A DNA stretch of 64,000 nucleotides, taken from Actinocatenispora sp963815125. Lineage in GTDB: Bacteria > Actinomycetota > Actinomycetes > Mycobacteriales > Micromonosporaceae. Below the pieces are notes generated by a model. It saw only the letters and a list, made by a program, of their open reading frames with translations, was not told where the DNA came from and did not search any database. How positions within the stretch are numbered: position 1 is the stretch's first letter; every line of letters begins with the position of its first letter. The stretch lies in assembly GCA_963815125.1 (NCBI GenBank), contig CAWFFM010000003.1, positions 558,001 through 622,000 on the forward strand. The letters run 5' to 3'. Positions 49,275 through 58,979 of this stretch are shown here, in pieces. Made by a program: the position numbers and the translations under genes.

Positions 49275-49958
49275 ATGGGTATCGAAGAGAACCTCCCGGG
49301 CATCCTGCTGGTCCAGGTCGAGAAGCTGGTCAACATGGCCCGTCGTACCTCGATGTGGCCGGCCCAGTTCGGCCTGGCGTGCTGCGCCATCGAGATGATG
49401 ACGACCGGCGCGGCCCGCTACGACACCGGCCGCTGGGGCATGGAGGTCTTCCGCGCCTCGCCGCGGCAGGCCGACCTGATGATCGTGGCCGGCCGGGTCA
49501 GCCAGAAGATGGCGCCGGTGCTGCGACGTATCTACGACCAGATGGCCGACCCCAAGTGGGTGCTGTCGATGGGCGTGTGCGCCAGCTCCGGTGGCATGTT
49601 CAACAACTACGCGATCGTGCAGGGCGTCGACCACGTCGTACCGGTCGACATGTACCTGCCGGGCTGCCCGCCACGCCCGGAGATGCTGTTGGACGCGATC
49701 CTCAAGCTGCACGAGAAGATCTCGGTCGAGCCGCTGGGTGAGAAGCGACGGCTGGCGCTGGCCGAGAAGGCCGCGCAGGAGGGGCCGCCGGTGGTCCGGC
49801 CGGGCACCATGCCCTCCAGCTACCGCTACAACAAGAACAAGCGCAAGCAGTGGGTGGCCGCCGCGACCGAGGGTCGCGAGGAGCAGCTGCGGATCGAGAA
49901 CTGGATGCACGACAACAACGACGCGGCGCCCGTGGTGCGCGACCGGTGGAAGGGGTAG
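49275..49958 (+). CDS. nuoB: NADH-quinone oxidoreductase subunit B
   Basis: This 227-residue peripheral-arm subunit carries cluster N2, the last electron carrier before quinone. Cysteine ligands are visible in GLACCAIEM, GVCASSGG and GCPPRPE. A C-terminal tail of ~50 residues, rich in Lys/Arg then Asp/Asn, extends beyond the core. ATG 49275 lies 16 nt after nuoA; the nuoC GTG follows 3 nt after the stop. Confidence 0.96.
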   Translation: MGIEENLPGILLVQVEKLVNMARRTSMWPAQFGLACCAIEMMTTGAARYDTGRWGMEVFRASPRQADLMIVAGRVSQKMAPVLRRIYDQMADPKWVLSMGVCASSGGMFNNYAIVQGVDHVVPVDMYLPGCPPRPEMLLDAILKLHEKISVEPLGEKRRLALAEKAAQEGPPVVRPGTMPSSYRYNKNKRKQWVAAATEGREEQLRIENWMHDNNDAAPVVRDRWKG

Positions 49959-49961
49959 TCG

Positions 49962-50939
49962 GTGGCTGACGAGAAGCTTCCGCACACCGACGGCGCGGAG
50001 CACGGCACCGGACCGGACGGCGCGGACGCGTCCGGCTCCGGTCGGATGCCCACCGAGGACGAGCAGCACGGTGGGGCTGCCGCGGTACCCGGTGCATCCG
50101 CCGACTCCAGCCCGGCCGGCGAGGAACTCCCGCAGGACGCGGACGCGGCGCGGGGCCCGGCGGACGAGAAGATGAGCCCCGCGCACGCCGCGGCCGGCGA
50201 ACCGGACACCGGGCCGGACGAGGTGAAGACCTCGACCAGCGACCCGATCCAGGCCAAGGCGGGCCGCGGCGAGGTGGTCGCCGGTGGCGGCGCGCCGACC
50301 AGCGCGCCGGTCGGTCACGGCATGTTCGGGGTGACCGGTTCGGGTGACACCTCCGGAATGGGCGGACTGACCCGCCGGCAGCCGCTGCCGGTCATGGCCG
50401 AACGGCCGTACGGGTCGTACTTCGACGACACCGTGGACGCGCTGCAGGAGGCGTTCCCGCAGTTCGACGAGGCGATCGAGATGGTCGCGGTGGACCGCGA
50501 CGAACTCACGTTGTACATCCGGCGGGAGTACATCCGCGAGGTCTGCCAGACCATGCGCGACGACGAGGCGCTGCGCTACGAGCTGTGCAGCTCGGTGTCC
50601 GGCGTGGACTACCTGGGCGAGCAGCGTCGGCTGCACGTCACGTACCACCTGGCGTCGATGACCTTCCGGCGCCGGATCCGGCTGGAGGTGGCGGTCACCA
50701 CCGCCGACCCGCACGTACCGTCGGTGACCTCGGTCTACCCGACCGCCGACTGGCAGGAGCGGGAGACCTACGACATGTTCGGGGTCGTCTTCGACGGCCA
50801 CCCCAACCTGACCCGGATCCTGATGCCGGACGACTGGGAGGGCTTCCCGCAGCGGAAGGACTACCCGCTGGGCGGGGTGCCGGTCGAGTACAAGGGCGCC
50901 GAGATCCCACCGCCGGACGAGCGGAGGGCCTACAAGTGA
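49962..50939 (+). CDS. nuoC: NADH-quinone oxidoreductase subunit C with long acidic N-terminal extension
   Basis: The conserved NuoC (30-kDa) core occupies residues ~150-325: YFDDTVDALQEAFPQFDEA, YHLASMTFRRRIRLEV, ERETYDMFGVVFDGHPNLTR and FPQRKDYPLGG. The first ~140 residues are low-complexity, rich in Gly, Ala, Asp, Glu and Pro, and absent from classical NuoC of ~180-200 residues. GTG 49962, 3 nt after nuoB, gives this long form; initiation further in (for example near MFGVTGSGD) cannot be ruled out, but codon use and continuous open frame support the extension. Confidence 0.93.
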   Translation: MADEKLPHTDGAEHGTGPDGADASGSGRMPTEDEQHGGAAAVPGASADSSPAGEELPQDADAARGPADEKMSPAHAAAGEPDTGPDEVKTSTSDPIQAKAGRGEVVAGGGAPTSAPVGHGMFGVTGSGDTSGMGGLTRRQPLPVMAERPYGSYFDDTVDALQEAFPQFDEAIEMVAVDRDELTLYIRREYIREVCQTMRDDEALRYELCSSVSGVDYLGEQRRLHVTYHLASMTFRRRIRLEVAVTTADPHVPSVTSVYPTADWQERETYDMFGVVFDGHPNLTRILMPDDWEGFPQRKDYPLGGVPVEYKGAEIPPPDERRAYK

Positions 50940-51019
50940 GCGCGGGTCGACGAGCAGGCCGGGGGCACCAGGTGTCGGCGGCGCAGAACGGCTTCGAACG
51001 CAGCGAGGGGGCGGCATGA
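50936..51019 (+). CDS. Possible 27-residue bridging ORF between nuoC and nuoD
   Basis: GTG 50936 overlaps the nuoC stop (GTGA), and the TGA at 51017-51019 overlaps the nuoD start (ATGA). The frame fills the 76-nt gap exactly and encodes a basic, Gly/Ala-rich peptide starting VSAGRRAGRG. It has no recognisable domain. It may only keep ribosomes coupled from nuoC into nuoD. Confidence 0.3.
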   Translation: MSAGRRAGRGHQVSAAQNGFERSEGAA

Positions 51020-52344
51020 GTTCGCCGAAGGATCCGTACGCCGCGACGTCGCGGGACACCACCGAGGGCAAGGTCTACACCGTCACCGGTGGTGACTGGG
51101 ACACGATCGTCGGCTCCGACGATCCGCTGCACCACGAGAAGCTCGTCATCAACATGGGTCCGCAGCACCCGTCCACGCACGGCGTACTGCGCCTGGTGCT
51201 GGAGATGGAGGGCGAGACGGTCACCGAGGTCCGCCCGGTGATCGGCTACCTGCACACCGGCATCGAGAAGAACATGGAGTACCGCACCTGGACGCAGGGC
51301 TCCACGTTCGTCACCCGGGCCGACTACCTGTCGCCGATCGCGAACGAGACCGTGTACGCGCTGGCGGTGGAGAAGCTGCTGGGCGTGCAGGTGCCGGAGC
51401 GCGCCGAGCTGATCCGGGTGATCATGCTGGAGCTGAACCGGATCGCCTCCCACCTGGTGTGGATGGCGACCACCGGGATGGAGCTCGGCGCGACCACGAT
51501 GATGATCGTCGGCTTCCGTGAACGCGAGATGATCCTGGAGATCTTCGAGCTGGTCAGCGGGCTGCGGATGAACATGGCCTACGTACGCCCCGGCGGTGTC
51601 GCGCAGGACATCACCGACGAGGGCATCGAGGCGATCCGGGAGTTCCTGAAGGTCATGCCGGAGCGGCTCGGCCAGTACGAGAAGCTGATGAACGGCCAGC
51701 CGGTGTTCCACCACCGGTCGCAGGGTGTGGCGTACCTGGACGTGTCCGGGTGCCTGGCGCTGGGCGTGACCGGGCCGGTACTGCGCTCCGCCGGGCTGCC
51801 CTGGGACCTGCGCAAGACGATGCCGTACCTGGGCTACGAGACGTACGACTTCGACGTACCGACCGAGACCAGCGCCGATGTCTGGGGCCGGTGGCTGGTG
51901 CGGTGGCAGGAGTGCCACGAGTCGTTGAAGATCGTCAAGCAGGCGCTGGACCGGTTGGCGCCGGGCCCGGTGATGGTCGGCGACCGCAAGATCGCCTGGC
52001 CCGCGCAGTTGGCCATCGGCACCGACGGTATGGGCAACTCGCTGGCCCACGTCAAGAAGATCATGGGCCAGTCGATGGAGGCCCTGATCCACCACTTCAA
52101 GCTGGTCACCGAGGGTTTCCGGGTACCGGCCGGGCAGGTGTACACGGCGATCGAGTCGCCGCGTGGCGAGATCGGCTGCCACGCGGTGTCCGACGGCGGC
52201 ACCCGGCCCTACCGGGTGCACCTGCGTGAACCCAGTTTCGTGAACCTGCAGGCGCTGCCCGCGATCTCCGAGGGCGGCCTGCTCGCCGACGTGGTGGCCG
52301 GCGGCGCTTCACTGGACCCGGTCATGGGTGGGGTTGATCGTTGA
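51016..52344 (+). CDS. nuoD: NADH-quinone oxidoreductase subunit D
   Basis: This 442-residue, 49-kDa-type subunit forms the quinone-binding site with NuoB. MGPQHPSTHGVLRL contains the quinone-head His/Tyr-region motif, GYLHTGIEKNMEYRTW follows, and the C-terminal ESPRGEIGCHAVSDGGTRPY and LQALPAISEGGLLADVVA are hallmark sequences. GAGGGGG precedes ATG 51016. It ends in a TGATG overlap with nuoE. Confidence 0.97.
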   Translation: MSSPKDPYAATSRDTTEGKVYTVTGGDWDTIVGSDDPLHHEKLVINMGPQHPSTHGVLRLVLEMEGETVTEVRPVIGYLHTGIEKNMEYRTWTQGSTFVTRADYLSPIANETVYALAVEKLLGVQVPERAELIRVIMLELNRIASHLVWMATTGMELGATTMMIVGFREREMILEIFELVSGLRMNMAYVRPGGVAQDITDEGIEAIREFLKVMPERLGQYEKLMNGQPVFHHRSQGVAYLDVSGCLALGVTGPVLRSAGLPWDLRKTMPYLGYETYDFDVPTETSADVWGRWLVRWQECHESLKIVKQALDRLAPGPVMVGDRKIAWPAQLAIGTDGMGNSLAHVKKIMGQSMEALIHHFKLVTEGFRVPAGQVYTAIESPRGEIGCHAVSDGGTRPYRVHLREPSFVNLQALPAISEGGLLADVVAGGASLDPVMGGVDR

Positions 52345-53072
52345 TGTCGTACGAACCGCAGGTCCGCGGCGGCAGGTCGCTGGACGACGACGAGGTACGG
52401 GGCCGTGCCGGCGCGATCATCGCGCGCTACCCGGCCGGTAAGGAACGCTCCGCGCTGCTGCCGCTGCTGCACCTGGTGCAGTCGGTGGAGGGCAAGGTGA
52501 CCCCGGCCGGGGTGGCGTTCTGCGCCGAACAGCTGGGCATCACCCGCGCCCAGGTCGGCGCGGTGGCCACGTTCTACACCATGTACAAGCGCCGCTCCTC
52601 CGGTCAGCACCTGGTCAGCGTGTGTACCAACACCCTGTGCGGGATGATGGGCGGCGACAAGACCTACCAGGCGCTGTGCGAGCACCTCGGCATCGGTCAC
52701 GAGGAGACCACCGAGGACGGCTCGATCACCCTCGAGCACGCCGAGTGCCTGGCGGCCTGCGACTACGCACCGGTACTCACCGTCGACTACGAGTTCTTCG
52801 ACAACGTCGACGAGCAGCGTGGGCTGGAGATCGTGAAGCGGCTGCAGGCCGGCGAGGTACCGCAGCCGGACCGGGGCGCCACCCCGGCCGGCCTGCGCGG
52901 CATCGGCGAGCAGTTGTCCGGCGACCTCGACGAGCGGGCCGGCGCGGTGTCCGGCAACGCCACCGGCGAGCCGACCCTGCGCGGCGCGCGACTGGCCGCC
53001 GAGCACAACATCTCGGTACCGGGCTTCGACCCGAACACGCCGATCCCGTCCCGGCAGGAGGGGAAGAAGTGA
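52344..53072 (+). CDS. nuoE: NADH-quinone oxidoreductase subunit E
   Basis: This 242-residue, 24-kDa-type subunit binds the 2Fe-2S cluster N1a. Ligand cysteines are seen in VCTNTLCGMMGG and AECLAACDYAP. A C-terminal extension of ~70 residues (after EIVKRLQAGE) is longer than in enteric NuoE, as often in actinobacteria. ATG 52344 is preferred over TTG 52341. It overlaps nuoF as GTGA. Confidence 0.95.
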   Translation: MSYEPQVRGGRSLDDDEVRGRAGAIIARYPAGKERSALLPLLHLVQSVEGKVTPAGVAFCAEQLGITRAQVGAVATFYTMYKRRSSGQHLVSVCTNTLCGMMGGDKTYQALCEHLGIGHEETTEDGSITLEHAECLAACDYAPVLTVDYEFFDNVDEQRGLEIVKRLQAGEVPQPDRGATPAGLRGIGEQLSGDLDERAGAVSGNATGEPTLRGARLAAEHNISVPGFDPNTPIPSRQEGKK

Positions 53073-54403
53073 GCGAGCGAACCATGTCAGGCGCACCGTC
53101 GGCCGAGGTGCTCGGCAAGCTGACCCCGGTACTGACGAAGCGGTGGCTGTCGCCGGACGCGTGGCGGGTCAACACGTACGAGAAGCTGGACGGCTACCAG
53201 GGCCTGAAGAAGGCCCTGAAGGCCCACCCGGACGACCTGATCGCGCTGATCAAGGACTCCGGGCTGCGCGGTCGTGGTGGTGCCGGCTTCCCCACCGGGC
53301 TGAAGTGGAGCTTCATCCCGCAGAACGACGGCAAGCCGCATTACCTGGTGGTCAACGCAGACGAGGGCGAGCCGGGCACCTGCAAGGACCTGCCGCTGAT
53401 GATGAACGACCCGCACTCGTTGATCGAGGGGGTCGTCATCACCTGCTACGCGATCCGGGCGGAGCGGGCGTTCATCTACATCCGCGGCGAGGCCGTACAT
53501 GCGGCCCGCCGGCTGCGCAGCGCGGTCGCCGAGGCGTACGCCCGGGGCTATCTGGGACGCAACATCCTCGGCACCGGGCTCAACATCGACGTGGTCGTGC
53601 ACTCGGGTGCCGGCGCGTACATCTGCGGTGAGGAGACCGCGCTGCTGGACTCGCTGGAGGGTTTCCGCGGCCAGCCCCGGCTCAAGCCGCCGTTCCCGGC
53701 GACCCACGGCCTGTACTCCTCGCCCACGGTGGTCAACAATGTCGGCACCATCGCCTCGGTGCCCTACATCGTGCTCGGCGGCGTCGACTGGTGGCGCACG
53801 ATGGGCACCGAGAAGTCGTCCGGCCCGATGATCTACTCGCTGTCCGGGCGGGTGGTCAACCCCGGCCAGTACGAGTGCACGATGGGTATCACGCTGCGCG
53901 AGCTGCTGGAGCTGTGCGGCGGCATGCAGCCGGGCCACGAACTGAAGTTCTGGACCCCGGGTGGTTCGTCTACCCCGATGTTCACCGCCGAGCACCTGGA
54001 CGTACCGCTGGACTTCGATTCGGTGGCGGCGCAGGGCTCGATGCTGGGCACCACGGCCACCCAGATCTTCTCCGACCAGGACTGCCCGGTCTACGCGACG
54101 TACCGGTGGATCGAGTTCTACGCGCACGAGTCGTGCGGTAAGTGCACGCCGTGCCGGGAGGGCAACTACTGGATGGTGCGGGTGCTGCGTCGCATCCTGT
54201 CCGGCCAGGGCACCCACGAGGACCTGGACACCCTGCTGGACACCTGCGACAACCTGCTCGGCCGTTCGTTCTGCGCACTGGGCGACGGGGCGACCAGCCC
54301 GGTCACCTCGTCCATCCAGTACTTCAAGCAGGACTATCTGGACTACATCGAGGGGCGTACCAAGCCTCTGCTCGACGCTCGCGAGCTGGTAGGAGCGCAC
54401 TAG
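53069..54403 (+). CDS. nuoF: NADH-quinone oxidoreductase subunit F (NADH- and FMN-binding)
   Basis: A 444-residue, 51-kDa-type subunit. RGRGGAGFPTGLKWSF binds NADH/FMN, NADEGEPGTCKD is the FMN region, and SCGKCTPCREG plus a distal Cys bind cluster N3. GTG 53069 overlaps the nuoE stop and has AGGAGGGG upstream; the ATG five codons later is possible. Electrons enter complex I here. Confidence 0.97.
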   Translation: MSERTMSGAPSAEVLGKLTPVLTKRWLSPDAWRVNTYEKLDGYQGLKKALKAHPDDLIALIKDSGLRGRGGAGFPTGLKWSFIPQNDGKPHYLVVNADEGEPGTCKDLPLMMNDPHSLIEGVVITCYAIRAERAFIYIRGEAVHAARRLRSAVAEAYARGYLGRNILGTGLNIDVVVHSGAGAYICGEETALLDSLEGFRGQPRLKPPFPATHGLYSSPTVVNNVGTIASVPYIVLGGVDWWRTMGTEKSSGPMIYSLSGRVVNPGQYECTMGITLRELLELCGGMQPGHELKFWTPGGSSTPMFTAEHLDVPLDFDSVAAQGSMLGTTATQIFSDQDCPVYATYRWIEFYAHESCGKCTPCREGNYWMVRVLRRILSGQGTHEDLDTLLDTCDNLLGRSFCALGDGATSPVTSSIQYFKQDYLDYIEGRTKPLLDARELVGAH

Positions 54404-54405
54404 TC

Positions 54406-56955
54406 ATGACCATTGCTCCGCAGAGAAGCCAGGCTGTCGAGACCGTGACCCTCACGATCGACGGCGTGGAGACCACCGTGCCCAAGGGCACCCTGGTTAT
54501 CCGCGCCGCCGAACAGGTGGGCGTCGCGATCCCGCGGTTCTGCGACCACCCGTTGCTGGAGCCGGCCGGTGCCTGCCGGCAGTGCCTGGTGGACGTGGAG
54601 GGCCAGCGCAAGCCGCTCGCCTCCTGCACCATCACCTGCACCGAGGGAATGGTGGTGAAGACGCAGCTGACCTCTCCGGTCGCCAAGAAGGCGCAGGAGG
54701 GCATCATGGAGATGCTGCTGATCAACCACCCGCTGGACTGCCCGATCTGCGACAAGGGCGGCGAGTGCCCGCTGCAGAACCAGGCGATGTCCTCCGGTCG
54801 GCCGGACTCCCGGTTCCGGGAGGAGAAGCGCCAGTACCCGAAGCCGCTGGCGATCTCCACCCAGGTACTGCTGGACCGGGAGCGCTGCGTACTCTGCCAG
54901 CGCTGTACCCGGTTCTCCGAGGAGATCGCCGGTGACCCGTTCATCGACCTGATGGAGCGCGGCGCGGCCGAGCAGATCGGCGTCTACTCCGACGGCTCGT
55001 ACGGCCCGGACGGGATCGACGGTGGCGCCGCGGTCAACGCCGAGGGCGACCCGTTCAACTCGTACTTCTCCGGCAACACCATCCAGATCTGCCCGGTGGG
55101 TGCGCTGACCTCCAGCGACTACCGTTTCCGGGCCCGGCCGTTCGACCTGGTGTCGTCGCCGTCGATCAACGAGCACGACTCGTCGGGCGACGCGATCCGG
55201 ATCGACCACCGGCGCGGCAAGGTGACCCGCCGACTGTCCGGTGAGGACAGTGCGGTCAACGAGGAGTGGATCAGCGACAAGGTCCGCTTCGCCTTCCGGT
55301 ACCAGACCGCGGCGGACCGGATCAACTACCCGCTGGTGCGCGACGAGGAGTCCGGCGAGCTGCGGCAGGCGAGCTGGTCGGAGGCGCTGCGGCGGGCCGC
55401 CGAGGGACTGCGGGTGGCCCGTGGGCAGGGCGGCGCCGGCGTACTGACCGGTGGCCGCGTCACCGTCGAGGATGCCTACGCGTACGCCAAGTTCGCCCGG
55501 GTGGCACTGCACACCAACGACGTCGACTTCCGGATCCGCCCGCACTCCGCCGAGGAGGCCGCCTTCCTGGCCGACTACGCGGCCGGGGTGAGCCCCAACA
55601 ACGGCGGCGTCACCTACACCGACCTGGAACACGCGCCGGTGGTGCTGCTGGTCGGACTGGAGCCGGAGGAGGAGGCCCCGTCGGTCTTCCTGCGACTGCG
55701 CAAGGGTGTACAGAAGCACGGGTTGAAGCTGTTCACTGTGCAGCCGTTCGTCACCCCTGCGGTGACCAAGACCGGCGGCACGCTGATCCCGACCGCTCCC
55801 GGTACCGAGGCCGAGGTGCTGCACGCGCTGGCCGGCGACACCGAGGTGGAGCTGGCGCCCGCCGAGGCCGCCCGTACCGCCCTGCGTGAACCGGGCGCGG
55901 TGATCCTGGTCGGTGAGCGGCTCGCCGCCGTACCGGGTGGGTTGTCCAAGGTTGCGCTGCTCGCCGACATCACCGGCGCCCGGTTGGCCTGGGTGCCGCG
56001 CCGGGCCGGTGACCGGGGCGCGGTCGACGCCGGTTGCCTGCCGACCCTGCTGCCGGGCGCGCGCCCGGTGGCCGGTGTCTCCGCCCGGGCCGAACTGGCC
56101 GACTACTGGGGTGTCGAGGCGCTGCCGGACACTCCGGGTCGCGACGCCGCCGAGATGCTCGCCGCGGCCGCGACCGGGCAGCTGTCCGCGCTGGTGGTCG
56201 GCGGTGTCGACCCGGGTGACCTGCCCGACCCGGCGGCCGCCGAGCTGGCGCTGCGCAGCGTCGGTTTCCTGGTCTCGCTGGAACTGCGGAACAGCTGGGT
56301 CGCCCAGCACGCCGATGTGGTCCTGCCGGTGGCGCCGAGCGCGGAGAAGTCCGGCAGCTTCCTGAACTGGGAGGGCCGGCTGCGTATCTTCGACGCGGCA
56401 CTGCCCACCGGTGCGATGACCGACGCCCGGGTGCTGGACGCGGTCGCCGCCGAGATGGACGTCCGGCTCGGCACCGGCGACCCGCGTCGGGTCCGCGCCG
56501 AACTGGCCGGTCTGCCGGCGCACGAGGTACGCCCGTCCCCGCCGAGCTTCCCGTCGGCGGAGCCGCCGGCGCCGGAGTCCGGCGAGGCGGTCCTGGCCAG
56601 CTGGCATCACCTGCTGGACCTGGGCAGCCTGCAGGACGGTGCCGAGTACCTGGCCGGTACGGCCCGCCGGGCGCGGATCCGCCTGTCGGCCACCACCGCC
56701 GCGGAGATCGGCGCCACCGACGGCGCGCCGGTGACCGTCACCACCGACCACGGATCCATCACCCTGCCGTTGCTGGTCACCGACATGCCGGACCGGGTGG
56801 TCTGGCTGCCGACCAACTCGGCGGGCAGTACGGTCCGCCGGAGCCTGGCCGTCGGTGCCGGGACCGTGGTGCGGATCGGCGTCGAGGACGCCGGCCAGGA
56901 GCCGGGACCGCTGCTGGCGCAGCAGTCCGGTCAGCGTAACGAGGAGGAACAGTGA
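54406..56955 (+). CDS. nuoG: NADH-quinone oxidoreductase subunit G
   Basis: A large Fe-S subunit of 849 residues. The N-terminal ferredoxin-like part carries N1b (FCDHPLLEPAGACRQCLVD), then DCPICDKGGECPLQNQ and the CVLCQRCTRFSEE region for the 4Fe-4S clusters; from about residue 230 a molybdopterin-oxidoreductase-like domain follows without evident catalytic cofactor use. ATG 54406 lies just after nuoF, with TAGGAG 10 nt upstream. GTGA overlap with nuoH. Confidence 0.96.
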   Translation: MTIAPQRSQAVETVTLTIDGVETTVPKGTLVIRAAEQVGVAIPRFCDHPLLEPAGACRQCLVDVEGQRKPLASCTITCTEGMVVKTQLTSPVAKKAQEGIMEMLLINHPLDCPICDKGGECPLQNQAMSSGRPDSRFREEKRQYPKPLAISTQVLLDRERCVLCQRCTRFSEEIAGDPFIDLMERGAAEQIGVYSDGSYGPDGIDGGAAVNAEGDPFNSYFSGNTIQICPVGALTSSDYRFRARPFDLVSSPSINEHDSSGDAIRIDHRRGKVTRRLSGEDSAVNEEWISDKVRFAFRYQTAADRINYPLVRDEESGELRQASWSEALRRAAEGLRVARGQGGAGVLTGGRVTVEDAYAYAKFARVALHTNDVDFRIRPHSAEEAAFLADYAAGVSPNNGGVTYTDLEHAPVVLLVGLEPEEEAPSVFLRLRKGVQKHGLKLFTVQPFVTPAVTKTGGTLIPTAPGTEAEVLHALAGDTEVELAPAEAARTALREPGAVILVGERLAAVPGGLSKVALLADITGARLAWVPRRAGDRGAVDAGCLPTLLPGARPVAGVSARAELADYWGVEALPDTPGRDAAEMLAAAATGQLSALVVGGVDPGDLPDPAAAELALRSVGFLVSLELRNSWVAQHADVVLPVAPSAEKSGSFLNWEGRLRIFDAALPTGAMTDARVLDAVAAEMDVRLGTGDPRRVRAELAGLPAHEVRPSPPSFPSAEPPAPESGEAVLASWHHLLDLGSLQDGAEYLAGTARRARIRLSATTAAEIGATDGAPVTVTTDHGSITLPLLVTDMPDRVVWLPTNSAGSTVRRSLAVGAGTVVRIGVEDAGQEPGPLLAQQSGQRNEEEQ

Positions 56956-58337
56956 ATCCCTCCGGTCTCGCCGGGTTCGCCGCCGGCGGCCAGCCCGCCG
57001 GGTTCGGGCACGACGTCTGGTGGCTGGTTCTGGCCAAGGTGGTCGTCTGCTTCGCCATCCTGATGGTGTTGACCCTGTTCGCGATCATGTTCGAACGCAA
57101 GGTCATCGGCGCGATGCAGGTACGGCCCGGCCCGAACCGCAAGGCCCGCGCGTTCGGCTGGTTGCAGAGCATCTTCGACGGCCTGAAGCTGCCGTTCAAG
57201 GAAGAGATCATCCCGAAGATGGCCGACAAGGCGGTGTACTTCATCGCCCCGGTGATCTCCGGCGGGGTGGCGTTCCTGTCCTTCGCGGTGATCCCGTTCG
57301 GCCCCGAGGTGAGCGTCTTCGGTCACCACACGATGCTGCAGGTCGCCGACGTACCGGTCGCGGTGCTGGTGATCCTCGCGTCGTCGTCGATGGCGGTGTA
57401 CGGCACGGTGCTGGCCGGCTGGGCCTCCGGTACGAGCTGGCCGCTGCTGGGCGGCATGCGCGCCGCCGCGCAGATGATCTCGTACGAGGTCGCGATGGGC
57501 CTGTCGATGGTGGCGGTGTTCATGACCGCGCACTCGATGGCCACCTCGGAGATCGTCGCCGGGCAGGCGCACGGTGCGACGTTCTCGCTCGGTGGTTTCC
57601 ACACCGCGGTGCCCAGCTGGTACTTCATCCCGCTGCTGCCGAGCTTCGTCATCTACTTCATCTCGGCGCTGGGCGAGTCCAACCGGACCCCGTTCGACCT
57701 GCCGGAAGGCGAGTCGGAGCTGACCGGTGGCTACCTGACGGAGTACTCGTCGTTCAAGTTCGCCATGTTCTACCTGGCCGAGTACATCGCCATGATCACC
57801 ATCTCGGCGCTGTGTGTGACGCTGTTCTTCGGCGGCTGGCGGGCACCGTGGCCGATCTCGCTGTGGAGCGGCGCGAACACCGGCTGGGTGCCGGTGATCT
57901 GGTTCCTGGCCAAGACGATCCTGTTCATGGGCGTACTGGTGTGGATCCGCGGCACGCTTCCCCGGGTCCGGTACGACCAGCTGATGAAGCTGGGTTGGAA
58001 GGTCCTGATGCCGGTCAACCTGGTCTGGATCCTGGTCCTGGCCGGGTTGCGGGTCTCCGCGCAGAACAACAACCAGACCCGGTACCTGGTCCTGGCCGGG
58101 ATCGTGGTCACGGTGCTGCTGTTGGTGATGCTGTGGCCGAGCAAGGAGAAGCCGGACGAGGGCGCCAAACCGAAGGCCGATCTGGGTGTGGGTGGATACC
58201 CGGTACCCCCGATCGACCTGGTGGTACCGCCCAACCCGCGCTTGAAGCGGGTCGAGGCGCGGCGCGAGGCCGGGGAACCGGTCAGTACGGGCGCCGGCGC
58301 CACCAGCCAGGCCGGCGCGTCCGGCAAGGAGGAGTGA
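56952..58337 (+). CDS. nuoH: NADH-quinone oxidoreductase subunit H
   Basis: This 461-residue membrane subunit links the peripheral arm to the proton pumps. MQVRPGPNRKARAFGWLQ, GWASGTSWPLLGGMRAAAQM, ALGESNRTPFDLPEGESEL and LPRVRYDQLMKLGWKVLMP are the invariant loops around the quinone channel. A ~70-residue cytoplasmic C-terminal tail (PPNPRLKRVEARREAG) exceeds the enteric form. Start GTG 56952. Confidence 0.97.
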   Translation: MNPSGLAGFAAGGQPAGFGHDVWWLVLAKVVVCFAILMVLTLFAIMFERKVIGAMQVRPGPNRKARAFGWLQSIFDGLKLPFKEEIIPKMADKAVYFIAPVISGGVAFLSFAVIPFGPEVSVFGHHTMLQVADVPVAVLVILASSSMAVYGTVLAGWASGTSWPLLGGMRAAAQMISYEVAMGLSMVAVFMTAHSMATSEIVAGQAHGATFSLGGFHTAVPSWYFIPLLPSFVIYFISALGESNRTPFDLPEGESELTGGYLTEYSSFKFAMFYLAEYIAMITISALCVTLFFGGWRAPWPISLWSGANTGWVPVIWFLAKTILFMGVLVWIRGTLPRVRYDQLMKLGWKVLMPVNLVWILVLAGLRVSAQNNNQTRYLVLAGIVVTVLLLVMLWPSKEKPDEGAKPKADLGVGGYPVPPIDLVVPPNPRLKRVEARREAGEPVSTGAGATSQAGASGKEE

Positions 58338-58340
58338 GTC

Positions 58341-58979
58341 GTGTTCGAACCCATCAAGGGTTTCGGGGTCTCCTTCGCGAACATGTTCAAGCCGCATGTG
58401 ACCGAGAAGTACCCGGAGAAGCCGCGGCCGACGGCGCCCCGCTACCACGGTCGGCACATCCTGAACCGGCACCCCGACGGGCTGGAGAAGTGCGTCGGCT
58501 GCGAGCTGTGCGCATGGGCCTGCCCGGCCGACGCGATCTACGTCGAAGGTGCCGACAACACCGACGACGAGCGCTACTCGCCGGGTGAGCGGTACGCCGG
58601 CACGTACCAGATCAACTACCTGCGCTGCATCTTCTGCGGCCTGTGCATCGAGGCGTGCCCGACCCGTTCGCTGACCATGAGCAACGAGTACGAGCTGGCC
58701 AACGACAGCCGGCAGGACCTGATCTTCACGAAGGAGCAACTGCTCGCGCCGCTGCTGCCGGGCATGGAACAGCCGCCGCACCCGCTGCGGCTGGGCGACT
58801 CCGAGCAGGACTACTACGTGGACGCGCTGGCCAACCCGGGAATGTCGGCGGGCGCCGAGCAGTCGCCGCAGCAGATCGTCGTGGAGGCGCTCGACCGCGG
58901 CGCCACCCAGGTCTCCACCTCGGACCGGGCGGCCGACGCCAAGAGCGCCACCATCAGCAAGTCGGGGGGTGCGTCATGA
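58341..58979 (+). CDS. nuoI: NADH-quinone oxidoreductase subunit I
   Basis: A 212-residue ferredoxin-type subunit with two 4Fe-4S motifs, CVGCELCAWACP and CIFCGLCIEACP, carrying clusters N6a and N6b. Conserved YPEKPRPTAPRYHGRH lies at the front. GTG 58341 has GGAGG upstream. ATGA overlap with nuoJ. Confidence 0.97.
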   Translation: MFEPIKGFGVSFANMFKPHVTEKYPEKPRPTAPRYHGRHILNRHPDGLEKCVGCELCAWACPADAIYVEGADNTDDERYSPGERYAGTYQINYLRCIFCGLCIEACPTRSLTMSNEYELANDSRQDLIFTKEQLLAPLLPGMEQPPHPLRLGDSEQDYYVDALANPGMSAGAEQSPQQIVVEALDRGATQVSTSDRAADAKSATISKSGGAS

